From Lepidurus packardi (Eukaryota; Arthropoda; Branchiopoda; Notostraca; Triopsidae), in contig JAKZAN010000007.1 in NCBI GenBank assembly GCA_023053545.1, positions 7,998,001 through 8,062,000 on the forward strand: DNA of 64,000 nucleotides. The letters are read 5' to 3'. Position 1 is the first letter of the stretch, and each line of letters opens with the position of its first letter. A program made the translations under genes and the position numbers. The notes beneath the pieces are model-generated. The model was given only the letters and a program-made list of their open reading frames with translations. It ran no database searches and was not told where the DNA came from. Shown one piece after another: positions 38,823-51,324 of this stretch.

Positions 38823-39512
38823 CCCTAACTAATGAGCCCAATATTGAGATGAAACACAAAACAGGATAGGATTTAAGATGCATAAGGTTTCTTTTATAGC
38901 TATTTCTATGGAAATAATTCTATCTTCGTTCGCTGTCTTTCTCTCTTCCTGTGATTTTTATCTTATATTCAGGGCAAAAAAGTTTCAAGTATTAAGTCCA
39001 ACTAGGAAATGTTGAAGAGCATAAAGCAGGATCAGTGAACGACTTTTGCTCAAGATCATAGATATATTCTCAAAAGTCCAGAAATGCACCTTGTACACTA
39101 AAAACACGGTTCCTTTTTTCGCATTTTTCTAAACTAGTCTCATTTTACTTTCCCCGAAACTGCGAAACTTGGTAACGTCCTAGTTGCTCTCCTTTCTCAG
39201 ATAGTTGGTTGAAATGCGCTTGATGAGATGAACCACGCATATATTTGTGTTATATGGTACAAATCTTGAATCATTATAAAATACAGATTGTCCACATTTA
39301 TTTAGTGGGTATATTCAATTGAAACTCTTGGAATAGTGCGAGGAAACATAAACCATTCATCTTCTTTTAAAATACGTCGTTGGCGAAGAAACAAAAGCTA
39401 CTTACGAAATAATTAACTTGATACCGAAATTGACCTTTTACTCAGGTTGGAACTTGGCACCTTAAACGTGGAAGAGTGGAAGAGAGCATGACTATTGTTT
39501 AGCAAGCAAAGC
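38823..39512. other. Intergenic gap between ABCA and the mucin-like gene
   Basis: A/T-rich with no coding frame. It must contain the 3'UTR of ABCA and the promoter of the next gene, but I could not assign a poly(A) signal or a TATA box. Confidence 0.5.
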
Positions 39513-42500
39513 ATGGCACGTTCTAAAACTCTAATTTCACGTTTGGGCCAAGTCCTTCGAAGTGGACTGTTGCGAATTAGTTATTCTATTACTAGTCTTG
39601 CTAATGTGCAGTTCAAATCAATCATGGCCAAAGGCATTTTGATTGGTCTCATCTTATTTAGTGCTCTTAGAACAGGTTTGCTTGCGCCGCGTCGTTTCGC
39701 CAGGGCACAAGATCTCGGAGAAGTTAAAGGGGGGAAAATAACTTTAACGGGTAAGATTTCTTTTCACTAATTATGTAACTCTTGAAATTTTTAATCACTT
39801 TCCAATACAGCGAGTGAATTCAGGATAAATACCACTAAATTGCATGAAGGACATTCGAACGAGAAGAACAGTGTTGATTCAAATGAAGCACTGGAACCGT
39901 TGTTACTAAAAAACGTACTTGGAACGCAGTTAGCTGTCAAGGCAACAAAAACAGAGCCATTGAAAAACAAAGCGCGAATAAAGACCACAGGTAATTTATG
40001 TGGATAGATATCCCTAGAGATAGACCAAACTTTTCTTCTCTGTGCCGCCAGTATGACTTTTAAATTGCCTATATTTTCTGAGATTTCAGAGGATGGTTTA
40101 GGACTGCAAAGAAACAAACCTGAAACTAGATCGGTAACACAAACCCCATTACTCAGCAGTACATTGATGCCAGATGAGTCCACATCCGTGCCCACAACTT
40201 CATTTCCGTCTGTATCGCTGATCATCGAAGATGGTACTCCAGATGCATCCACTAGGCCTTCCAGTCCTTCGTATCTTCACCAAGAAGTTGATGAAAACCA
40301 AGAGAAAGGTCTTACAAGTACTGATTCTTCAATTGATCAAACTGAATCAGCCACCGAGATAAGCACTTTATTGCCAACTTCTACGATTACATCGGCAATA
40401 CCTTCCAGCGATGAAGCTATTGTTACATTAGCTCATGAGTCGCAAAACGAAGAAACCGCAGCAGCATCAACGCCACGTCTTGTCATCGAAGATGGTACTC
40501 CAGATGCATTAACTAGGCCTTCCAGTCCTTCGTATCTTCATCAAGAAGTTGATGAAAACCAAGAGAAAGGTCTTACGAGTACTGATTCTTCAATTGATCA
40601 AACTGAATCAGCCACCGAGGTAAGCACTTTCGTGCCAAACGAGATCCCAGCTGACCTGACTGACTTACCAATTTCTGCGATTGCATCGGGAATAAACTCA
40701 GGCTATGAAGTTACGCTCACTTTAGCTCGAGAGTCGAGAGACGATGTAGTCACACAAGCCTCGATGCCACGTCTTGTCACTGAGGATCACACTACTGATG
40801 CATCCGTTACGCATTTCAGTCCTTCGTATCCTCATCAAGAAGTTAACAAAAGCCAAGACGAAGGTCTTAAAAGTACTGATTCTTCAATTGATACACTCGA
40901 CCCCACTGAAACAACCTTGATTGCTACGGAAGTTACACAAGGAAAAACTGACGATCATGCCTGGAAAATAGAGACAACTGCCTTCTCATCCTCGACGCAG
41001 TTACCCGAAAAAATACCGTCTGTTGAAAGCAATACTATTCATGACTTGATCCCTAGTGAAACTGAGTTATTAATCCAGTATATTACTGACAAACAAAGCC
41101 AGAGTCAAGCCAACCTGACTCAATTACCAACTTCTACGATTACATCAGTAATATCTTCCGGCGATGAAGCTATTCTCACATTAACTCATGAGTCGAAAAA
41201 CGAAATAACCACACCAGCGTCAACGCCATCTTCTGCCACTGAAGATGATACTCCAGATGCATCCACTACGCATTCCAGTCCTTCGTATCTTGATCAAAAA
41301 GTTGACAAAAACCAAGAGACAGGTCTTACAAGTACTGATTCTTCAGTTAATCCTCTCAAACCCAGTGAATCTACCTTGATTGTTACGGAAGTACCAGAAG
41401 CAAAAACTGTGGGTTATACCTGGGAAGTAGAGACGTGCATGGGAAGTAAGGCCTTCTCGTCATCGACGCAGTTACCCAAAAAAATACAGTTTGTTGAACG
41501 CAATACACTTCATGACTTGATACCTAATGAAACTGAGTCAGTAATCCAGTATATTGCTGACAAACAAAGCCAGAGTCAAGCCCACCTGACTCAATTACCA
41601 ACTTCTACAATTGCATGGGCAATACCTTCCAGCGATGACGCTATTGTGACATTAGCTCATGAGTCGGAAAACGAAGAAACCGCAGCAGCATCAACCCTAC
41701 GTCTTGTCATCGAAGAAGGTGCTCCAGATGCATCAACTAGGCCTTCCAGTCCTTCGTATCTTCATCAAGAAGTTAATGAAAACCAAGAGAAAAGTCTTAC
41801 AAGTACAGATTCTTCAATTAATCAAACTGAATCAGCCACCGAGATAAGCACTTTCGTGCCAACTTCTACGATTACATCGGCAATACCTTCCAGCGATGAC
41901 GCAATTGTTACATTAGCTCATGATTCGGAAAACGAAGAATCCGCAGCAGCATCAACGCCACGTCTTGTCATCGACGATGGTACACCAGATGCATCCACTA
42001 GGCCTTCCAGTCCTTCGTATCTTCAACAAGAATTTGATGAAAACCAAGAGAAAGGTCTTACAAGTACTGATTCTTCAATTGATCAAACTGAATCAGCCAC
42101 CGAGATAAGCACTTTCGTGCCAACTTCTACGATTACAACGGCAATACCTTCCAGAGTTGAAGTTGATGAAAACCAAGAGAAAGATCTTACAAGTACTGAT
42201 TATTCAATTGATCAAACTGAATCAGCCACCGAGGTAAGCACTTTCGTGCCAAACGAGATCCCAGCTGACCTGACTGACTTACCAATTTCTGCGATTGCAT
42301 CGGGAATAAACTCAAGCTATGAAGCTACGCTCACTTTAGCTCGAGAGTCGAGAGACGATGTAATCACACAAGCCTCAATGCCACGCCTTGCCACCGAGGA
42401 TCACACTACTGATGCATCCGTTACGCATTTCAGTCCTTCGTATCCTCATCAAGAAGTTAACAAAAACCAAGACGAAGGTCTTAAAAGTACGGATTCTTCA

Positions 42501-45500
42501 GTTGATACTCTCGACCCCACTGAACCTACCTTGATTGCTACGGAAGTTACACAAGCAGAAACTGCGGATCATGCCTGGAAAATAGAGACAACTGCCTTCT
42601 CATCCTCGACGCAGTTACCCGAAAAAATACCGTCTGTTGAAAGCAATACTATTCATGACTTGATCCCTAGTGAAACTGAGTCAGCAATCCAGCGTATTAC
42701 TGACAAACAAAGCCAGAGTCAAGCCAACGTGACTCAATTACCAACTTCTACGATTACATCCGCAATATCTTCCGGCGATGAAGCTATTCTCACATTAACT
42801 CATGAGTCGGAAAACGATGGAACTACAGCAGCGTCAACGCCATCTCGTGCCACTGAAGATGATACTCCAGATGCATCCACTACGCATTCCAGTCCTTCGT
42901 ATCTTGATCAACAAGTTGACAAAAACCAAAAGACAGGTCTTACAAGTACAGATTCTTCAAGTAATCCTCTCGAACCCAGTGAATCTACCTTGATTGTTAC
43001 AGAAATAACAGAAGCAAAAACTGTGGGTTATGCCTGGGAAATAGAGATGTGCATGCGAAGTAAGGCCTTCTCGTCCTCGACGCAGTTACCCGAAAAAATA
43101 CCGTCTGTTGAGAATGGTCTTACAAATTCTGATTCTTCAATTCTTGGATTCTTCAATTCTGACCCTCCCGAGGTCATTGAATTTCCCTTGGTTACTTACC
43201 AACAAAGCGAGAGCCCAAACCACTTGGTTGACTTGCCAGCTTCTACCATTGCATCTGTAGAATTATTAGATGATGAAGCTAAGACTACTTTAGCTCAAGA
43301 ATCCAACCACGAGGTATCCACTTCAGCGTCATTTTCGTCTGTCTCTATCAACGACAAAATTCCAGATTCTTTGACCACGTATTCTATTTCTTTACCTATT
43401 GATCAAAGTAAAGCTACGGCCACTGCAGCTATGGTTACTGATCTCATGACAAAATCCGCTTTACCAGACCTAATTTTTTCAAATTCTTCATCCAGCCGAA
43501 ATTTAGAACAGGATGGAATAGCATTGGTGTCGATTCCTAGTACAATTGAAGACATGGAGTTGCCAGATCCTCTTCGATTGATTTCAGACGACCCTGCAGT
43601 ACCTACAACAATGTCACCTTCAAGTGAAATATTTTCCACGGATTTTTCTCAGATAACTGTAAAGGAAGTGGCCCCAATCTTGAATCCTGAAACATTGAAT
43701 CCTGAAACATTGAATCCTGAAACATTGAATCCTGAAACATTGAATCCTGAAACATTGAATCCTGAAACATTGAATCCTGAAACATTGAATCCTGAAACAT
43801 TGAATCCTGAAACATTGAATCCTGAAACATTGAATCCTGAAACATTGAATCCTGAAACATTGAATCTTGAAACATTGGTACTCCCTTCAATCATTCCTAC
43901 CAACCCTACAACAGAAACCCCTTTATTACAAACCGAACCCGAACCATTTCCGTTTGCCGGAGGTCTCACATTAGTCGAGGGGGAAACTCAGCCTGGAGTT
44001 ACTGGAAGCGGTGTAACTGAAGGCCTTCCTCTGGACTCAACTACAAACAAGGAGTCGGTAACTCAATCTTTATACCTTGAGTTAGTATTGCCTACGCAAG
44101 AAACGGTTAGCGATGCAGTGACAGAGAAACCTTCGGTGGCTCCTATTCCGACGACGTCATTAGACGTAACCTCTGAACGAACGGAACCAAACGACAAAGC
44201 AGATGCTGCGGAATCTGATTTAAGTAGATCTGAACAATCTTCTGCAAAGACTGTGGAATCCCCAGACTTTAGCCTAGAAAGTCACCCAAGCTTGACTGTC
44301 ACAAACGATGACACTTTTTCACAAGCTTCGCCAAATCTACCGACTTTCTCTGACGCTATTGACTTCTCAACTGTTGAACCTAGTCAAGGAGTAAGCGTTA
44401 GTTCAGAAAAGACTTCGACTGACAGTCTCGGTATTCCCACTGATCCAAACGAAGAAACAAGTGAAGAAAATGAGCTAGATCCCACGACTGTAATGCCAGT
44501 TTCCGAGTATGCAACCAAGCCGGATTTACCAAACCAAGCAGAAGAAACCGACGATGATACGAAAGCGACTGAAGAGCCTCAAACGGTGGTTTTGCCAACC
44601 GGTGAAAATGGAAATACGAACCTCCATAAAGCAACTGGGCCTTTTACGAATCTCTTGCCTATAGCAAAACCTAAAGCTCCCGAATCACCATCTCCCGAAG
44701 AAGAAGATGAAAGGTCCGAGCAGGGGGAAGAAGAAGCAAAAGAAGATGAAGATGAAAAGGTCGAACAGGGGGAAGAAGAAGCAAAAGAAGATGAAGATGA
44801 AAAGGCCGAAGAGGGGGAAGAAGATAAAGAAGATGAATGGGCCGAATATGGAAAAAAAGAAGAAGAAGGGGAAGAAAAAGGAGAAGAAGAAGAGAGAGGG
44901 ATTGAAGAAGAAGCAGAGAAAGGGGCCGACAATGCAGAAGAAGAAGAAAGAGAGGGAGGGACTGAAAAAGGAGAAGAAGAGAAAGACAATACTGATTCTG
45001 GGGAATCTCCGTCTTCTACAGAAGGTGAAACATCTCATACCAGCTTGAAGCCCAACATGTCTGCCGGGAGCTACAGCCCTGAATCTGGTAAAGAATCAGC
45101 TGAAAACTCGGATTCGCCCACAGAACTATCTAAAAGTTCATTCGAGTACTCTCAAACGTCAACTAGCAAAAGACCGAGTCAGTATTCCAGCTCATCAGAA
45201 GAACACTCCGTGAGTGCTGGCATTGAAAGTTTCGATGAAGATTTGCGTCCCAGTACTCCAGCGTATCAAAATTTTCCAGAGAAATCTTTCAGCAGGGAAA
45301 GTCAGAGTGATGAGTATATTCATCCAAGTTATTTTCGCTACAATTCTGCAGGTATTATAATAAGACACGATTATTCGCCAGCTTTAGTAAATCTGCTCTT
45401 AGGATCGGTGATTAAAAATGTACCAGCTGATGTTACGTCAGACTTTCGGGCAGGCAAGACTTGGGCCAGAGTTTCCAACCTAAACGAGTTTGCCTCAGCA

Positions 45501-46754
45501 GGAACTGCTGTGCTTGATACTACGCTTGCTTCTCTTCTATATGCATCTGAAACACCTTTGCAGCATGCGACTTCTTCTGCTTCTTCTCAAGAGGTGCATC
45601 CATCGGTAAGTCCTACTTCTCTTTCTAGCTCTCCTTCTATTACTTCTCTGCCCACTACTATAACCGAACCGACAGCGTTTTCATCCTTGGAAAAAACGAA
45701 CAAAGAAGACTCCTCCTGGCCTGAAACGACACTTGTTACGAATCCCACGACGACTACAGAAAAGGAATCCTTTCTCTTCACGGGGACGCCAGTAACGATA
45801 ACTTTTGCAACATTAGCTACCAAGGAGCCTCTAGTGAACAAGTTGTACACTTTTGAACCAAACACTACTGCCCATTCTAACCCACCACCAACTCCTGTGT
45901 GGTTTTCGAGTGAACAGGGTGCACCTCCCAGACAACTAACAAACCTAACGAGCAAGGAAATAGAACAAGATATGTCTCAGTTTTTTGCACGTTGGCGGAG
46001 TCAAACGAATGATCTTAAAACTATCCCACCTCTGCCCACCTCAGAATCTGATACTTTTAATTCCTTCAATACTTCAGGTTTACCGACTCCTGCTCCTACA
46101 GATGTATCGATTGCCAAATTTACTGTTTTGCAAAACCCTTTGACTCAATTAGGATCATTTACTGAAACTCGCAGATTGCCAAAGCTTGTCCAACAAGACA
46201 ATCCATCGTTTTCTGAAAATTTGAGAGTAAAGCTTAACAATTCCCATGTCGATCCTAGCTCAACAGTTTTTCCTCTGATTACTTCGACTCGGGTAGCTGA
46301 CAAACTGCTCCACAACAATTCAGATATAACAAGCAGAGTTGTTTCTCTTTCGTCTTCGGTTGATTTACTGGGCGACAAGCAAAGTATCGAGGCTTTTTTC
46401 CAGAAATGGCAAACTATTATCGGAGAATTATCTTCCCGGAATAACAGCAGCAATACCCACGACGCTGTTGCTTTGTCTCCTACTTTTACAGCAGAACTGT
46501 CCGTAATTCCAACGCAGTCTTCTTCGACACAATCTTCTACTTCAACTCCATCGTATGGACAGGCAAGAGTTAAGTTATTGACAAAACCAGCCATGAGCTC
46601 GAGGTTAAAGCCTTTAGAAATTCAACAACGTCGGGTTTATTCTATTAAACGACGTTTAAAGTTTCGGCTTGTGACGGCTGCACCTCCTTACCTTTCGAGG
46701 AAAGGGAATGCTTCTAAGAAGGACGCATTTTTCCGAAAGTTGCTACATCTTTAA
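39513..46754 (+). CDS. Large Ser/Thr/Glu-rich mucin-like secreted protein
   Basis: Not recognised as any named family. Exons 39513-39750, 39811-39990 and 40090-46754 join in frame to about 2360 residues. The third exon is an uninterrupted 6.7 kb. The hydrophobic stretch GILIGLILFSALRTGLLA looks like a signal peptide. It would be N-terminal if translation starts at the in-frame ATG at 39624, or internal if at 39513. Order along exon 3: Ser/Thr/Asp repeats with eight SPSY-type units (40200-43110), 13 NPETL-type units (43680-43874), a Glu/Lys-rich acidic block (44690-44990), then a Ser/Thr-rich tail with many potential O- and N-glycosylation sites and a basic end. Almost no cysteine and no chitin-binding motif were seen. 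I infer an extracellular, disordered, heavily glycosylated or acidic matrix/coat protein. Confidence 0.8.
40623..43108 (+). repeat. In-frame internal duplication of about 870 bp in the mucin-like gene
   Basis: The segment about 40623-41495 recurs at about 42236-43108 with a constant offset of 1613 bp. Examples are the FVPNEIPADLTDLP stretch, the HDLIPSETE stretch and the SKAFSSSTQLP stretch. The 1613-bp period is not a multiple of 3 at first sight because short indels lie between the copies, yet both copies are read in the same frame. Shorter units of about 260-300 bp sit inside and between the copies. Confidence 0.85.
43680..43874 (+). repeat. 15-bp minisatellite, 13 units, encoding NPETL repeats
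   Basis: Twelve identical copies of ttgaatcctgaaaca are followed by one variant with a single C to T change (NLETL). The unit length is a multiple of 3, so copy-number change keeps the reading frame. The identical copies point to recent expansion, and length variation between individuals is expected. Confidence 0.98.
44690..44990 (+). repeat. Purine-rich tract encoding a Glu/Lys acidic block
   Basis: About 300 bp of almost pure GAA/GAG/AAA/GAT codons, including a near-repeat of gtcgaacagggggaagaaga. The protein is strongly acidic with KE alternation, likely an extended charged helix or a disordered segment. The purine asymmetry could favour triplex or R-loop formation. Confidence 0.85.
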
Positions 46755-47829
46755 TATCTGTTTAATCGTTCTATAGCTCCTTTCACCTTTTATGCGAATG
46801 GACTTCTGGTCTTAAGTTGTTTCTACGCTGCATCTCAATAACGTCACAGACAGCTTGTGCAGATTGCTTTAATGATATACCCTTGATCCTTTTCGTGTGC
46901 AAAATGTAATATAAGTTGTCATAGCAAGTTAATTTTCGTACTGTATTTTTTTAATTATCATAATTGGTTATGAATGTTGGACGAGTGGGGACTGTTAAAA
47001 ACGGGTACTTATCTGGGGCTCAGTTAGAGCAATTATGGGTAATTATTAATGTTGTGGTGTAGAGTACCTGGCATTGAGGTCGGATTCCTCTATCGGTGGT
47101 TCGGTTACTCTTCATCTCGTGTAAAGTAACGATAGCGGTGATCCAGTGTTGCGGTATGTGAATGCAACACACATGTAAAGCACAGGAGCGGCTCACCGGT
47201 GCTTTTTGGTAACGTCTGTGGCCAACGACTTCATGCATTACTTCCTAGTTATAGTTATTCAACTTTAAGATTAACGATTTCCTTCAAGGCAATCAAAAGA
47301 CACTAAAACTCTCTCTTGTTGCAGATTCCAGCCTATCCCTTCTTCTTCAATTGGGAGTATTGAAGCATGGTTATAATACTGTAACATTAGTCGACTTTTC
47401 TTGTCAAGGATACGCCTTGTCCTGGTTGTCTTTTTATTTGGCATTGAATCTGAACATTGAGCGAAGAAAGCTGGGAAGTATAGCCATTTAAAGATTTCCC
47501 TCGCATAATGTACCGTTTGTTTTAGGACCGGTAAGCGCAACCCGGACAGGTTGGTCCTTCGCGTTTTTTGTGTACTTCCGGAAAAGCGTATTGTTCCCGT
47601 GATTGCGATTATTTGGTAAAGCTGAACCACGTCAGGATTCATCAATTTGTTACAAGTAATGTTAAGATGACGCTCTGGAAGCATCGCTTAACTCGGCTTG
47701 CTATTGTTAGGAAGATAAAGGTCTTTTAAGTAAGGCACTAGTAGCCCTATCTAATGCTCGGATGCACCAAGGAGCTCGGTGATCATGTACGTGTAAAAAC
47801 CATCAACCGTATGCTCAACCACCCTAGCC
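46755..47829. other. Intergenic region after the mucin-like gene
   Basis: No gene recognised. A minus-strand frame of 137 codons at 47271-47684 has no domain, and nothing supports it as an exon. Confidence 0.45.
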
Positions 47830-47984
47830 CAGGTATATAAAGCCTGGTGATTGAAGGAAGCTTCACTCACACTCACACTTGTGCTCAGTCAACACATTCC
47901 TTCAAGTGTAACAGCATCAACCGTGCAAAGTTCATTTCGAGGAATAGTCTTCTTGCTTTCGTCCGCCTTCATAACCCACTTCAA
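47830..47984 (+). promoter_or_regulatory. Orphan TATA promoter plus untranslated first exon of the secreted-protein family
   Basis: TATATAAA lies at 47834-47841. About 30 nt later come tcactc, and then cagtcaacacat at 47886-47897. A donor, tcaa|GTAAAC, lies at 47985. The same order and spacing occur in the gene at 49736: caggtatataa to cagtca is 56 bp in both, and caggtatataa to the tcaagtaaa donor is 151 versus 147 bp. The two are homologous promoter/leader units. No coding exon of the family follows before the next promoter, so this is a decayed copy or drives a non-coding RNA. Confidence 0.6.
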
Positions 47985-47989
47985 GTAAA

Positions 47990-49503
47990 CATAATTCAAA
48001 TTTTAACTCAAATTTAACCCTACAAAAATGTACTCTTATAAAAAAACTTGTTGTCTCAAGTTTCAAATTATTAAGACATTTATAACATTGCTGTCGCACA
48101 ACAACAATTTTAAAAGTTTTACATTTATACATATGCTAAATCGCGTGTGCTTATAAAGTACGACACAGAATTAGTTTACAAACCTATACTGTGGAGCACA
48201 ATTTTCAGCGTACTTCTCCCACGTATTCCATTTTTAACCCGTAATGGGTATCAACAAAGGCGTCGCCTTGAACTTGGTAGCGCACTAGATGTTCGCCAGG
48301 TCTACGTCCTCAATTCTCGCGTTATTTCGTCTCGGCTCGGCCTAATTCGGTCATAGCGCACGTATAAAGTAGCCAACGAGATGGGTCACGGCAAATTAGC
48401 TCGTGTGCTCTCTAGCTCGTGTGCCACATTTGTCTTTCATACTTGAGCGCTTTTGTTCCTTTTTTTGTCATTCAGCGTAACAGCAAATCACGTAGCAACA
48501 TCAACCATCGAAATCTTAACTGTCTAAGTCCATGATAACTCTAGGAGCGATTTCATGCCTTTAAAGATTCTCTACAGTCCTGCGGTCTGTAAAGCTGGTC
48601 TGGTCTGGTGTTTGTTTACGAATTCATTTTAGCTAACGGTTTTTTCGTCATTTTTGAATTTAGTAGACAGCATAACCACCCTATCTTGACCTGGGAGCAC
48701 ATAATGGACGTTTGACTGTTTTAAAACGGTACTTCTCCCTATAAACAAGTACATCGTCTGCAAAAGCGTACTTGTTTTGGGTCCATTATGTCTTGCCAGA
48801 TCTTGAGGACCAGATCTTGACCTCCAAACTATAGGATAATTCAAAAGCTTATCAGTAAATCAACCATACAAAGGCTTGAAGGCATGGCAAGTAATTTTGC
48901 AATGCCTTTATTATGTCTTGAAATTTGGTGCTTATACTATGCCATCATCATTAACCTTAAATGAAGGGGCTGTTGCCCTTCTGTCTTACTCCTGTCTTCC
49001 GTATGAAAAGCGTTCCATTTGAGCTTGAAAGTAACCATTATTTACAACCATTACCTTATTGCGGATGTCTATGGCTGCCACCATGCGGCCGACACCAAAG
49101 AACCACCAAAGAACAACGATGAAGCATTTCTGACAGGTGCATATGTATACTAGGCCTGTTTACGCAACGGTATTGTTCATGTGTGGTGAACCTCGGTGGA
49201 TATGTGGATAGTCCAGCCTTGGAAGAGCACAAGTTTGAGCTAGACATTGTTTCTTTGCTTTTACGGGAACGCTTGCCGCTAATTACCCTTGTTAAGAAGC
49301 TAGACGAAGTCCCACAATACCGCTCTTCTGGCTTCGTGAGGGTTCAATACCACAATGGGTAACGCATATCCTTAGCATGACTGCGGATTACCTGTGAAGA
49401 TATATTACCCGAAAGTAGCCTTGTGGTTTAAAGTTCATGATCAGACAGATGACGGGAGCCCAAGTTACGGGGCATTGCATGCATACCGGAATTGCGTCTA
49501 CAA
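47990..49503. other. Intergenic region downstream of the orphan promoter
   Basis: It contains additional TATAAA-like words (about 48151 and 48363) but no signal peptide, five-cysteine segment or other recognised exon. Open frames are short and unsupported. Confidence 0.45.
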
Positions 49504-49654
49504 CAGGTATATAAGACAGGTAGGTAATGGTGTTCGGCATCAGTTCTTGGACTGCTCTTCAGTCATCAACACATCGTAAAAACGTTACCCTTAACTACGA
49601 TTAGTGCATACAGTGAACAGTGCTATATCCAGTGCTTTAAGTCGAGCCTTTCAA
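49504..49654 (+). promoter_or_regulatory. TATA/Inr promoter and 5'UTR exon of secreted-protein gene 1
   Basis: TATATAAG lies at 49508-49515, with an arthropod-type initiator TCAGTT at 49540-49545, about 32 nt downstream. A donor, tcaa|GTAAAT, is at 49655 and an acceptor, cttattag, ends at 49721. Splicing removes the ATG at 49706 and leaves 49736 as the first start codon. Confidence 0.65.
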
Positions 49655-49735
49655 GTAAATAATCAGCATACTTAAATAATTTACTGGGATTGTCGAATTA
49701 CACTAATGGAGTACTTATTAGAAACTAACATAATT

Positions 49736-51099
49736 ATGATGCGATTGATTTGGCTCTTGATGCTCTGCATGGGTATCGTGTGCGCGGACGAAGAAGTGTA
49801 TGGCGAAACGCATCCGTACGAAGAAAGATCCATGGAAGCAGCTTATGATACACGAGCTCAAGATCGCTACGAGCCATCTGAAGATAGCTACGGGTACGAA
49901 CCCCATCGTCCGCAAACTCGCAACCGGGTACCCAGCAGCGAAACCTTGACTGCGCCTGGCTATCGCGACAACTACGAAAAGAGGCAAGGAAATACTTTCG
50001 ATTCCAGAAATACCTGGAAATCCCGTCCATCGCAACCCACCAATATTGCACCAGAAACCGAAACCAACGATCAAGGCAGGTCCAGACCTGGACCTTACAA
50101 CCGCCGTTCAAGTAGTAACAGCAATACCCGAACTCGCCCTATAATCAGTTCTCGGCGTCCTCTTGAAACTGCTCCGAAGTCCAGCTTCATTAACTACGAT
50201 GAGAACGGTCACGCTCAGTCACCGGAGCGCAACAGAACCTCCTCGGCACCACGTACTCAGGCCTATAACCCGCGAGATTCTTACGAACCATCTTACAACT
50301 ACGATAGCTATGGACAAGCAACGCATCACCACGGTGGAAATTCCTACGCCCATGGGTACAAGGTTTCGGCAAGGAGTAAGACCCTTTGTACTTGAAAGCC
50401 ATAAAGAGAAGGAATTAATATATTGGGTTTGTTGATTTTAGAGCCCAAGTCCTATTTTGGTTTGTTCGTGGCTCCCTTGGCTAGTATCGCATTCTTGGCT
50501 ACAGCTGCAGCTCTAGCTGCTAGTCCTTCGTACGTTACTCTCTCCTCTCTTAGTCTCGGTCGCAAGAAACGAGCATTAGAAACAGAACTTGACCCCACCG
50601 TTGCTAATAGCCTTACTCCTGAGCTTAAGCGCAAACTTGAAGAGCTCCAAGTAACGTTCTATTAGCGTGGTATATTTAGGTTTTAATTATCGAATTTCTT
50701 TACTAAAGACATTGGAAAAATTCATGTCCACTGTCCCAGCGGATACGGCATACCAGCAACAGGTCATGTCGATGTACTTATCCTGTTCTGGGTACATGGA
50801 GAAAGATAACCAATGTTTAGACCGAGTATTTTGCGAATACGGGAATGCCAAGTCGTCCATTGCTGAAGAAGAGCGCGATGTCCTTTCCATGTAAGGGTTA
50901 ATTAATTTACAACATAAATCCAAGCTTATATTTTGCTTTATATTTCTGCAGTATCCTGTACAATATTATGGCCAACAAACACGTCAAAGAAGACTACAAA
51001 GATCGCTTGCGTGTTGCAGCCCGTGCTGGGCGAGATTCACAGCAATGCGCAATCTTCCAATGCGCAGAATTGAAAGAAAACGACGAAAAAAACGAATGA
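49736..51099 (+). CDS. Secreted/membrane-tethered five-cysteine protein 1 (tandem paralogue)
   Basis: Not recognised as a named family. Coding exons 49736-50375, 50442-50650, 50709-50890 and 50952-51099 give 392 residues. The start MMRLIWLLMLCMGIVCA is a signal peptide. A long Arg/Ser/Tyr/Asn/Pro-rich disordered region follows (to about residue 215). Next come a hydrophobic segment, APLASIAFLATAAALAAS, and then a furin-like GRKKR. The C-terminal domain has the pattern YLSCSGY...C.DRVFCEY...LYNIM...RLRVAARAGR...QC....CAEL. Intron phases 1, 0, 2 equal those of the downstream gene, so the pair arose by tandem duplication. I infer processing at the basic site that releases or exposes the cysteine domain. 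Function is unknown; cuticle, mucosal or immune secretion are only possibilities. Confidence 0.85.
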
Positions 51100-51174
51100 A
51101 ATGAAAAATTCCAACCCGCAATCTCTCTTACACAAACTATTTATTTCCACTTAATTTATTCCTGCGCAACTTAG

Positions 51175-51269
51175 GCCTTAAAAGTAGACAAAAATTCCTT
51201 CGACCTCAATACAAAACAAACTTGAAACCTCGTTTTACACACCCACTGCACCTTTGCCTGGTAGCGTTC
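51175..51269 (+). promoter_or_regulatory. Candidate promoter and 5'UTR exon of secreted-protein gene 2
   Basis: A TATA-like TTAAAAG lies near 51178, followed by a possible initiator TCAATA near 51207. A donor, gttcg|GTAAGC, is at 51270 and an acceptor, gttttctag, lies just before the ATG at 51325. The leader intron position matches gene 1, although the promoter sequence does not. Confidence 0.4.
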
Positions 51270-51324
51270 GGTAAGCAAACTTGTACTAACTTGTTTTTTC
51301 TTCGTTTTCTGTTTTCTAGCGAAA

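Noticed and set aside
40053..40089. ATG at 40053 as start of the mucin-like protein
   Set aside because: An acceptor (gatttcag) ends at 40089 and two in-frame upstream exons with a signal-peptide-like segment join it, so 40053 lies in an intron.
43603..43969. Two antisense frames across the minisatellite (FQDSM and NVSGF repeats)
   Set aside because: They are forced by the stop-free 15-bp unit and do not extend into any domain.
44685..45048. Antisense and +1 frames rich in F/S or K across the acidic tract
   Set aside because: Compositional shadows of the purine-rich coding sequence.
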